A stretch of 9,555 nt of DNA from JBELHO01 sp042091375 (GTDB lineage Bacteria; Pseudomonadota; Gammaproteobacteria; Enterobacterales; Alteromonadaceae): positions 1 to 9,555 of the forward strand of contig JBELHO010000082.1 of the NCBI GenBank assembly GCA_042091375.1, written 5' to 3'. The translations under genes and the position numbers were made by a program. A model generated the notes under the pieces. The model ran no database searches. It worked only from the letters and a program-made list of their open reading frames with translations, and had not been told where the DNA came from. Positions 1 to 5,778 of the stretch are shown one piece after another (position 1 is the stretch's first letter; each line of letters begins with the position of its first letter).

Positions 1-97
1 TGCTTTTAACATTACATCGCGATTTATGGTTAGCAACAGTCAAACTGAAAATGATGTGGAAATAGGTTGGTTGAAAAACTTTATGTTGTTTAAAAAA

Positions 98-400
98 TGG
101 CAGTCCGTACAGGATTCGAACCTGTGACCCTCCGCTTCATCACACTACAGTTTTCACTGCCACCCAAATATTATCGGGCTTCGTGCGCTGGACTATCCCT
201 TCACCATAGCTAATGCTTTAGGTGGATGCCGTCTAGTCTCTGCACCTTCCTCACTTTCGAGAGGCTTGGCTCAGGATTGCCATCATCATTACATGGAAGG
301 TTTCCCTGAATTTGACATCTTACACTTATAAGTTTTCACCCATAAGGCCCAAATTTTACTTTTAGAAGGCGGATGCTCTATCCAGCTGAGCTAACGGACC
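98..400 (-). tRNA. argU: tRNA-Arg(UCU), split by a group I intron
   Basis: The gene reads right to left. The 5' exon (364-400, 37 nt) carries the 7-nt acceptor strand, the D arm, anticodon-stem strand TCCGC and the loop start CTTCT with anticodon TCT. The 3' exon (98-137, 40 nt) starts AAGCGGA, which completes the loop and stem. It continues with variable loop GGGTC, T arm ACAGG/TTCGAAT/CCTGT, acceptor ACGGACT, discriminator G and encoded CCA. Joining the exons gives a standard 77-nt tRNA with fully paired anticodon and T stems. The only oddity is a G1-U72 wobble at the acceptor end. The tRNA decodes AGA/AGG codons. Its place two genes from folD matches the argU neighbourhood of E. coli, so the symbol is by analogy. 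Without splicing the tRNA could not fold, so the intron must be removed. Confidence 0.93.
138..363 (-). ncRNA. Group I intron (IC3-like ribozyme) in tRNA-Arg
   Basis: This 226-nt insert lies between tRNA positions 36 and 37. Intron nucleotide n is window position 364-n. Hand-folded elements: P1 exon UCU+AAA with UUUGGG, giving the U-G wobble at the 5' splice site; P2 18-26/31-39 capped by GAAA; P3 45-50/134-139; P4 54-59/89-94; P5 64-65/83-84; P6 95-96/118-119 with P6a and a GAAA loop; P7 126-130/169-173; P8 140-143/159-162; P9 177-181/219-223 with two hairpins, one GAAA-capped (205-208/213-216). The last base is omega-G. P10 can form between exon AA and U12-U13. Core strings AGAGACTAGACGGCA and ATAGTCCAG match my memory of the 205-nt Azoarcus tRNA-Ile intron. 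There is no room for a homing endonuclease. Self-splicing is inferred, not shown. Confidence 0.93.
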
Positions 401-415
401 TTGATTTATTTCTAG

Positions 416-449
416 TAATTTATGTCTACTAATTTATGTCTACTAATTT
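416..449. repeat. 14-bp tandem repeat, about 2.4 copies
   Basis: The unit TAATTTATGTCTAC occurs perfectly at 416-429 and 430-443, followed by a partial copy at 444-449. It lies 16 bases upstream of the tRNA-Arg 5' end, so it would sit in the tRNA precursor leader or overlap the promoter. No function is evident. Replication slippage in an A+T-rich spacer is a sufficient explanation. Confidence 0.75.
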
Positions 450-465
450 TAGTATACTGGCTGTT

Positions 466-495
466 ATTATTTAGCTTAAACAAGCACACAGTCAA
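466..495 (-). promoter_or_regulatory. Candidate sigma-70 promoter for tRNA-Arg
   Basis: On the minus strand TTGACT (490-495) and AATAAT (466-471) are separated by 18 bp. Each box matches the consensus in 5 of 6 positions. Transcription would start near 459, about 60 nt before the tRNA. A second -10-like TATACT lies at 451-456 but has no good -35. The tRNA may instead be read from the tRNA-Pro promoter, since no terminator separates the two genes. Confidence 0.4.
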
Positions 496-534
496 TGGAA
501 AATTTGACTATTCAAGCGAGTGTAAGATAAAAAG

Positions 535-611
535 TGGTCGGTGATGCAAGATTCGAACTTGCGACCCCTTGGACCCAAACCAAGTGCGCTACCAAGCTGC
601 GCTAATCACCG
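535..611 (-). tRNA. tRNA-Pro(UGG)
   Basis: The reverse strand from 611 gives a complete 77-nt tRNA. The acceptor is CGGTGAT paired with ATCACCG, followed by A and an encoded CCA (535-537). The D arm is present, and the anticodon arm is CTTGG/TTTGGGT/CCAAG with anticodon TGG. The T arm is GCAAG/TTCGAAT/CTTGC. It reads proline codons CCA/CCG and, depending on modification, others of the CCN box. It is uninterrupted. It lies 134 bp upstream of the split tRNA-Arg on the same strand, with no terminator-like hairpin between them, so a shared precursor is likely. Confidence 0.97.
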
Positions 612-638
612 ACAATTGTTGACAGACAACCTCTGCAA

Positions 639-676
639 CGGGAGCGGATATTACCGAGTTGCCCTTAGCCCGTCAA
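639..676 (-). promoter_or_regulatory. Promoter of tRNA-Pro (and possibly tRNA-Arg)
   Basis: On the minus strand a -35 box TTGACG (671-676) is followed after 17 bp by a -10 box TAATAT (648-653). A G+C-rich discriminator CCGCTCCCG (639-647) follows directly, as is typical of stringently controlled stable-RNA promoters. Just upstream (about 677-703) is a run of A and T on this strand that fits an UP element for the RNA polymerase alpha subunit. Transcription should start near 641, about 30 nt before the tRNA. Confidence 0.7.
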
Positions 677-772
677 ACGTTTTTTTATAAATAAATGTTT
701 ATTCGCATACTTTTACAGCAACCCAACCAATATAGGTCAATATTGTGAGAGTAGTTAGTTGTGCTAGGCAAT

Positions 773-862
773 ATGCAAGCAGTCGATATCCTTGACTATA
801 TTTTAGCCGCAAATAGTGATTTGACCTATGACTTTAGTGGTATTTATGAGAAAATGTTTTAG
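773..862 (+). CDS. Possible 29-residue small ORF upstream of folD
   Basis: An ATG at 773 opens a frame of 29 codons ending with TAG at 860-862, 29 bases before the folD start. The deduced peptide begins MQAVDILDYILAA and has no obvious membrane segment. The upstream AGG (766-768) is a weak ribosome site at 4 nt. I recognise no family. It could be a chance ORF, a leader peptide or a remnant. It is listed only because the stretch 612-891 otherwise holds just the divergent tRNA promoter. Confidence 0.15.
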   Translation: MQAVDILDYILAANSDLTYDFSGIYEKMF

Positions 863-891
863 GTTTGAATCAACACAATTAGCTAGGAATT

Positions 892-1749
892 ATGACAGCG
901 ACTCTCATCAACGGTAAAGCTATTGCGCAGCAACTTAGAACGCGAGTAAAACACAAAGTAAATGAGCGATTAACAAAAGGGTTAACAGCCCCGGGGTTGG
1001 CCGTTATTCTGGTAGGTAATGATCCTGCTTCACAAGTGTATGTTGGCAGTAAAAGAAAAGCTTGTGAAGAAGTGGGCTTTATCTCACGCTCTTACGATCT
1101 CGATGCCAATACCACTCAACAACAGTTACTTACCCTAATTGATCAATTGAATAATGATCAGGCTATTGATGGTATTTTAGTGCAATTACCTTTACCAAAA
1201 GGCTTGGACGCCAACTTAATTATTGAGCACATTCACCCGTTAAAAGATGTTGATGGTTTTCATCCGAGTAATGTAGGTAAATTAGCACTGCGCCAGCCTG
1301 GTCTTCGCCCTTGTACCCCCAAAGGTATTATGGAATTGATTGCTTCAACAGGTGTTAAACCACATGGTTTAGAAGCGGTAGTCGTGGGCGCTTCCAATAT
1401 CGTTGGCCGACCAATGACCCTAGAGTTGTTATTGGCTGGCTGTACCGTTACCACAACGCATCGCTTTACTAAAAATTTAGAAGCAAAAGTGCGTCAAGCC
1501 GACCTATTAGTCGTGGCGGTGGGCAAGCCAGAATTTATACCGGGTGAATGGATAAAACAAGGCGCTATTGTTATTGATGTTGGTATTAACCGGTTAGACA
1601 GTGGACAGTTAGTTGGTGATGTCGGCTTTGCTACAGCCAAACAAAATGCCGCCTATATAACCCCAGTTCCCGGCGGCGTAGGACCGATGACAGTAGCAAG
1701 TTTAATTGAAAACACCTTGATCGCTTGTGAGCAATTTCACGACAAATAA
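892..1749 (+). CDS. folD: Bifunctional methylene-THF dehydrogenase / cyclohydrolase
   Basis: FolD oxidises 5,10-methylene-tetrahydrofolate with NADP and then hydrolyses the methenyl form to 10-formyl-tetrahydrofolate. It supplies formyl groups for purines and initiator tRNA in the cytoplasm. The 285 residues match the usual family length. Visible signatures are the catalytic Tyr50 and Lys54 in YVGSKRKACEE, DGILVQLPLP near 92-101, PCTPKG near 140, the Rossmann nucleotide site VVVGASNIVGRPM near 163-175, and the C-terminal PVPGGVGPMT. The ATG at 892 has a short AGGA (885-888) three bases upstream, a rather tight spacing. No earlier in-frame start is convincing and the N terminus aligns with known FolD. 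It is divergent from the tRNA genes and convergent with cysS. I found no clear promoter of its own. Confidence 0.97.
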   Translation: MTATLINGKAIAQQLRTRVKHKVNERLTKGLTAPGLAVILVGNDPASQVYVGSKRKACEEVGFISRSYDLDANTTQQQLLTLIDQLNNDQAIDGILVQLPLPKGLDANLIIEHIHPLKDVDGFHPSNVGKLALRQPGLRPCTPKGIMELIASTGVKPHGLEAVVVGASNIVGRPMTLELLLAGCTVTTTHRFTKNLEAKVRQADLLVVAVGKPEFIPGEWIKQGAIVIDVGINRLDSGQLVGDVGFATAKQNAAYITPVPGGVGPMTVASLIENTLIACEQFHDK

Positions 1750-1847
1750 GCTCAAAGTAGTGCCGAGTTTCAGATACCGTCAACAGCCGTTGATAAAGCG
1801 TATAATGCAGTGCTTGAGACAGTATCTAACAGTCAACTTTTACCGAC

Positions 1848-1874
1848 AAAAAAGCGGCCTAAGCCGCTTTTTTT
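1848..1874. terminator. Bidirectional rho-independent terminator between folD and cysS
   Basis: GCGGC (1854-1858) and GCCGC (1863-1867) form a stem around CTAA. The stem is flanked by six A on the left and seven T on the right. The U-tract serves folD on the plus strand, and the A-tract gives a U-tract for cysS on the minus strand. The stem can be lengthened by the A/T flanks. Confidence 0.92.
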
Positions 1875-1909
1875 CAAATCAATTGACTATCAAAACACAA
1901 CCAAAACCA

Positions 1910-3304
1910 CTAGGCTTTACGCCAACTGGTTTTACCAGCGCTGTCTTCTAAGATAATATTCATGGCATTGAGTTTATCTCTGGCCTGATCGGCAAGTGCC
2001 CAATCTTTAGCTGCTCTGGCTTGATCGCGCTGCATTATTAACGCTTCGATCACCGCTACTTCACTACTTTCATTACCCCCCTGTAAATACTCAGCAGGCT
2101 CGAGTTGCAGCAAGCCAAGCAAGCCACCCAAAGCTTTTAACGTCGAGGCTAACTCGCTCAGTTGCTGACTGTTTTGTTGTTTGGCAACATTTACCTGCTT
2201 TGCTATGTCAAATAGCACAGCTAAAGCCTGTGGTGTATTGAAATCATCATCCATTGCCTGACAAAATTCAGCCACATGCTCATTACCTTTATCTACAACA
2301 AAATCGGTTATGATCTCAACATCTCGCAACGCAGTGTAGATCCGCTCTAACGAAGCCCTCGCTTGATTTAAATTATCGGTAGAGTAATTCAGCTGACTGC
2401 GATAATGCCCCGTAGTCAGAAAAAATCTCACTGTTTCAGCATCGTATTGCGCCAACACATCACGAATAGTAAAAAAGTTATTCAATGACTTAGACATTTT
2501 TTCTTGATCAACTTGTACCATGCCCGTATGCATCCAGTAATTGACATAAGGTGTATCAAGTGCACAACAGCTTTGTGCTATCTCATTTTCATGATGAGGA
2601 AATTGTAAATCTGAACCGCCACCGTGAATATCAAAGTGCTGACCCAATTCTTTATTGTTCATTGCTGAGCATTCAATATGCCACCCAGGACGACCATCTC
2701 CCCAAGGCGAAGGCCAACTCGGCTCATCGGGTTTTGCGGTTTTCCACAACACGAAATCCAGCGGATTTCGCTTCGACTGATCAACATCAACCCTAGATCC
2801 TGCCTGCAACTGCTCTAGATTTTGGCCACTTAATTTGCCGTAATCAGCATAACTAGAGACATCAAACAACACATCGCCCTGCTCTGCATCGCCAGCAATA
2901 TAAGCATGCTGTTTTTCAATCAAGATCTGGATCAGGGCGATAATCTCAGGCATGTGGGTAGTCACCCTAGGCTCGAGATCGGGACGAGCTATATTTAGTG
3001 CATCAAAGTCTTGATGCATGTCGGCAATAGTCCGTTCAGTCAATTGCGCTGGAGTTTCATTATTTTCCATGGCGCGCTTGATAATTTTATCTTCAACATC
3101 GGTAATGTTGCGCACATAGTTAACTTCAAACCCAGAAAACCGCAAATATCGGGCAATGTTGTCAAAACTTATATAAGTGCGTCCGTGGCCAATGTGGCAT
3201 AAGTCGTAAACAGTGCAACCACATACATACAAGCCCACTTTACCTAGATTTATCGGGGTAAAAATTTCCTTTTGACGGCTAAGGGTATTGTAAATATGCA
3301 ACAT
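1910..3304 (-). CDS. cysS: Cysteinyl-tRNA synthetase
   Basis: CysS charges tRNA-Cys with cysteine in the cytoplasm, as a monomeric class I synthetase. The 464 residues compare with 461 in E. coli. The HIGH signature is at residues 37-40 (CHIGHGRT). The zinc ligands that discriminate cysteine are Cys28, Cys212, His237 and Glu241. The KMSKS loop is at 269-273 (EKMSKSLNNFF). The C terminus ends in the anticodon-recognition part with the family-typical DWALADQARDKL stretch. The ATG at 3302-3304 gives the standard N terminus MLHIYNTLSR. An AGGAG lies 12 nt upstream, a little far. It is convergent with folD through a shared terminator and divergent from ppiB, as in E. coli. A -10-like TACAAT (minus strand, about 3352-3357) lacks a good -35. 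Confidence 0.98.
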   Translation of the reverse strand: MLHIYNTLSRQKEIFTPINLGKVGLYVCGCTVYDLCHIGHGRTYISFDNIARYLRFSGFEVNYVRNITDVEDKIIKRAMENNETPAQLTERTIADMHQDFDALNIARPDLEPRVTTHMPEIIALIQILIEKQHAYIAGDAEQGDVLFDVSSYADYGKLSGQNLEQLQAGSRVDVDQSKRNPLDFVLWKTAKPDEPSWPSPWGDGRPGWHIECSAMNNKELGQHFDIHGGGSDLQFPHHENEIAQSCCALDTPYVNYWMHTGMVQVDQEKMSKSLNNFFTIRDVLAQYDAETVRFFLTTGHYRSQLNYSTDNLNQARASLERIYTALRDVEIITDFVVDKGNEHVAEFCQAMDDDFNTPQALAVLFDIAKQVNVAKQQNSQQLSELASTLKALGGLLGLLQLEPAEYLQGGNESSEVAVIEALIMQRDQARAAKDWALADQARDKLNAMNIILEDSAGKTSWRKA

Positions 3305-3425
3305 AAGGTTTGCTAACTCCTAATAATAAAATGAATGTGATGATTTTTGCTGATTGTACCCCAACATTTAGGGCCATACCACAGGAAGATTTTTGATCTG
3401 TGTGCAATTAGTTGCCGCTATTGCC

Positions 3426-3453
3426 TTTACAGATTCGCTTGTTAGGTTACAAT
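3426..3453 (+). promoter_or_regulatory. Promoter of ppiB-lpxH
   Basis: A -35 box TTTACA (3426-3431) and a -10 box TACAAT (3448-3453) are separated by 16 bp, each matching 5 of 6 consensus bases. The predicted start near 3460 leaves a leader of 20-26 nt. An alternative pair, TTGTTA (3439-3444) and TATTAT (3462-3467), would start inside the ribosome site and is less likely. Confidence 0.6.
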
Positions 3454-3485
3454 TCTAAAATTATTATCTATGGAATTTAGTGAAT

Positions 3486-3977
3486 ATGATTATTTTTAAA
3501 ACAACGTTAGGCGAAATTAAAATTGCCTTAAATTTTGACAAAGCCCCTAATACCGCAAAAAACTTTCAACAATACGTTGAAGATGGATTTTATCAAGGTA
3601 CTATTTTTCATCGGGTGATCAAGGGGTTTATGGCTCAAGGTGGTGGTTTTGCTTCAGGTATGGACGAAAAAGAAACCCGCGCTAGCATACAAAATGAAGC
3701 CAATAATGGCCTGTCAAACAAACGTGGTACTCTAGCCATGGCGCGAACACAAGAGCCTCACTCAGCTTCAGCACAATTTTTTATCAACTTAGTCGATAAT
3801 GACTTTTTAGATTTCAAAAATGAATCGGTACAAGGCTGGGGTTATTGTGTGTTTGCCGAAGTCGTTGAGGGTATGGATATCGTCGATAAAATGACCTTAG
3901 TAGATACCGGACGCATGGGCTTTCACGATGATGTGCCCAAAGAAGAAATTGTTATTGAGTCGGCCACAGTCGAATAA
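3486..3977 (+). CDS. ppiB: Peptidyl-prolyl cis-trans isomerase B (cyclophilin)
   Basis: This is a cyclophilin-type prolyl isomerase that speeds folding at Xaa-Pro bonds. There is no signal peptide, so it is the cytoplasmic PpiB rather than the periplasmic PpiA. Active-site signatures are FHRVIKGFMAQGGGF, ARTQEPHSASAQFFIN and the C-terminal GYCVFAEVVEGMDIVD. I place the start at the ATG of 3486, which gives 163 residues beginning MIIFKTTLGEI, close to E. coli PpiB in length and alignment. A GTG two codons earlier (3480) is possible and sits at a better distance from the weak GGAA (3472-3475). It probably forms an operon with lpxH, two bases downstream, which is the arrangement in E. coli. Confidence 0.96.
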   Translation: MIIFKTTLGEIKIALNFDKAPNTAKNFQQYVEDGFYQGTIFHRVIKGFMAQGGGFASGMDEKETRASIQNEANNGLSNKRGTLAMARTQEPHSASAQFFINLVDNDFLDFKNESVQGWGYCVFAEVVEGMDIVDKMTLVDTGRMGFHDDVPKEEIVIESATVE

Positions 3978-3979
3978 TT

Positions 3980-4735
3980 TTGAACAAGATCCCCGCCAAG
4001 TCAGGTCACTATTTTATTGCTGACTTGCACCTTGCAGAAAACAGGCCGGATATCACCGCCTGTTTTTTGTCATTTTTAGGTACCGAAGCTAAACAAGCCA
4101 GATCCTTGTATATTTTGGGTGATTTGTTCGAATATTGGATCGGCGATGATAACCGCTCAGTTTTTACCGACACCATTGCCGCCGGTATCAGCGCATTAGC
4201 CAATAGCGGGGTAAAAGTATTTTTTATCCATGGCAATCGCGATTTTTTATTAGGAGAAAAATACGCGAAACAAGCGGGGATGACTATTTTACCCGAACTT
4301 GAGGTGATCCATTTATACCGTCAAAAAATGCTTATTATGCACGGTGATACCCTGTGCACTAGGGATCTTGGTTATCAAGCCTTTCGCAAAAAATCGCGTT
4401 CGTGGTGGTGGCAAGCCATAGTGAAAAGTTTACCGCTATTTGTGCGCCGCAACATGGCGGAAAATTATCGCAAGCAAAGTGCCTCAGCAACGGCATTGAA
4501 AGCCCCCGACATTATGGATGTAACCCCTAGTGAGGTGGTTAAAGTACTCGAGCAACAGGACTGTCAACTGCTTATACACGGGCATACCCACCGCCCCGAC
4601 ATTCACAAAATACAAGCCAATAATTTACCTGCACAGCGCGTTGTACTCGGCGATTGGTATGAACAAGGCTCTTATTTGCTAGTCGATGAAAGTGGCGTGC
4701 AATTAATCAATAAAGCTTTTAACGATAGTCCTTAA
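3980..4735 (+). CDS. lpxH: UDP-2,3-diacylglucosamine pyrophosphohydrolase
   Basis: LpxH splits UDP-2,3-diacylglucosamine to lipid X and UMP, the fourth step of lipid A synthesis, at the inner face of the cytoplasmic membrane. It is a two-metal calcineurin-like phosphoesterase. The motifs are in order: Asp15 and His17 in IADLHL, Asp48 in GDLFEYWIGDD, Asn in HGNRDFLLG, MHGDTLCT and the terminal HGHTHRPDIH. The length is 251 residues, slightly over E. coli (240). The only workable start is TTG at 3980, because no ATG or GTG precedes the first metal motif. It lies two bases after the ppiB stop and has no good Shine-Dalgarno, so translation is probably coupled to ppiB. It converges on miaE, and only a weak CGCT/AGCG hairpin without a U-tract lies between them. 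Confidence 0.95.
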   Translation: MNKIPAKSGHYFIADLHLAENRPDITACFLSFLGTEAKQARSLYILGDLFEYWIGDDNRSVFTDTIAAGISALANSGVKVFFIHGNRDFLLGEKYAKQAGMTILPELEVIHLYRQKMLIMHGDTLCTRDLGYQAFRKKSRSWWWQAIVKSLPLFVRRNMAENYRKQSASATALKAPDIMDVTPSEVVKVLEQQDCQLLIHGHTHRPDIHKIQANNLPAQRVVLGDWYEQGSYLLVDESGVQLINKAFNDSP

Positions 4736-4764
4736 GCAAAACCGCTTATTATTATCAGCGAGGT

Positions 4765-5523
4765 TCAGCTGGGCACACCACTGTGAAATTTAAAATCAAC
4801 ATCGGTGGTTAATATCAAATTTGCTTCAATTGCACCAAAATCTTTGATCCGTTGCGAAATATCACTACCGGCGACTTGTTCAGCAAGGGTTAGATAATCT
4901 TGATAATGTCTGGCTTCAGAGCGCAGCAAAGAAACATAAAACTTATGTAACTCATCATCTAAATACGGTGCTAATTTAGCAAAACGCTCACATGATCGGG
5001 CTTCGATATATGCACCGCAAATAAGCTTTTCTACTAAAATTGCCGGTTCATGGGTTTTGACATGCGTCAACAAACCCTTGGCATAGCGACCCGCGGTAAT
5101 ATTTTCATAGGGTATACCACGGGCAGTAATGATTTCTAATACTTGATAAAAGTGGTGCAATTCCTCTTTGATCAGCAACACCATTTTATCGATTAATTCT
5201 TGGCCAATAGGTGAATTACTTCTCGGAACAATGGCTTTTGAAAATTTGAGCTGTTGCCCTAAGCTATCAATATTCCCCTCTTTTCGATAGATAAACTTTT
5301 CATAAGGTTGTAGCCAATTTAACAGCTCATCACCACTTTGTTTATCTACCGCATATTTGCGAATAAGCCACATGGCTGTTTGCGCGGCTTTTAGCTCACA
5401 AATTAAGTGATCAATTAACAGCACCGATAAATTTTTTGGCTTAATCGCTTCATCAACCCAAGCTTGTGGTGTTTCACATTGTAAAAAAGATTTAATGGGT
5501 GCTAATAATTCTGCAATATTCAT
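4765..5523 (-). CDS. miaE: tRNA-(ms2io6A37) hydroxylase MiaE
   Basis: MiaE hydroxylates the isopentenyl group of 2-methylthio-N6-isopentenyladenosine at position 37 of tRNAs reading U-starting codons, using O2 and a diiron centre. The predicted ferritin-like ligand set is visible. Numbered from the upstream ATG these are Glu48 (ICELKAA), Glu126 and His129 (KEELHHF), Glu179 (YIEARSCERF), and Glu208 and His211 (SEARHYQDY). The start at 5523 (MNIAELLAPIKSFLQ, 252 residues) is chosen because homologues begin here and GAAG lies about 5 nt upstream. An ATG five codons earlier (5538) has AAGG only one base away, too close. It is convergent with lpxH. A -10-like TAAAAT (5554-5559) lacks a clear -35. 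The family occurs in only some gammaproteobacteria. Confidence 0.93.
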   Translation of the reverse strand: MNIAELLAPIKSFLQCETPQAWVDEAIKPKNLSVLLIDHLICELKAAQTAMWLIRKYAVDKQSGDELLNWLQPYEKFIYRKEGNIDSLGQQLKFSKAIVPRSNSPIGQELIDKMVLLIKEELHHFYQVLEIITARGIPYENITAGRYAKGLLTHVKTHEPAILVEKLICGAYIEARSCERFAKLAPYLDDELHKFYVSLLRSEARHYQDYLTLAEQVAGSDISQRIKDFGAIEANLILTTDVDFKFHSGVPS

Positions 5524-5601
5524 AACAACTTCGTTCATACCTTAATTATGAGTATTTTACCCCTTAATGATGAGAATTAGCTATAACTGGATTAATAGAT
5601 A

Positions 5602-5613
5602 GGCAAAATTGCC
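5602..5613. repeat. Small inverted repeat upstream of miaE
   Basis: GGCAA (5602-5606) and TTGCC (5609-5613) flank AA. It lies about 80 bp upstream of the miaE start. It could be an operator half-site pair or chance. The rest of 5539-5720 shows no gene. Confidence 0.3.
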
Positions 5614-5720
5614 AGTCACAGTAAAAGTTGATATTTATTTTATTAGCTAGTTGCGATTAGCTGGTACAGCGAAGAATAACAAGGCAAATAGCCGATCTGC
5701 ATTAACTAGCCATCAACACC

Positions 5721-5753
5721 AAATAAAAAGCGCCACTCAAATGCAGCGGCGCT
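5721..5753 (-). terminator. Rho-independent terminator of the PEP-CTERM-type gene
   Basis: On the minus strand a 9-bp stem AGCGCCGCT/AGTGGCGCT (5729-5753, one G-U pair) closes a 7-nt loop and is followed by TTTTATTT (5721-5728). It lies 26 bp past the stop of the upstream gene and would end a monocistronic transcript. Confidence 0.88.
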
Positions 5754-5778
5754 AGCGGTTATCAATACACTCTGGCGA

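Noticed and set aside
98..400. tRNA-Arg as a pseudogene broken by random insertion
   Set aside because: The exons join to a fully paired tRNA and the insert carries all group I core elements, so a spliceable gene is the better reading.
1260..1454. Open frame antisense to folD
   Set aside because: It lies wholly inside folD in another frame, with no ribosome site and no recognisable protein.
1801..1806. Consensus TATAAT between folD and cysS, possibly a small RNA ending at the terminator
   Set aside because: No -35 box lies at a workable distance (1 of 6 matches at 17 bp) and the resulting RNA has no visible structure apart from the terminator.
2551..3202. Two open frames antisense to cysS
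   Set aside because: They overlap a certain gene and encode nothing recognisable.
4743..4760. Hairpin CGCT/AGCG between lpxH and miaE as a terminator
   Set aside because: The stem is only four pairs with a 10-base loop, and no U-tract follows on either strand.
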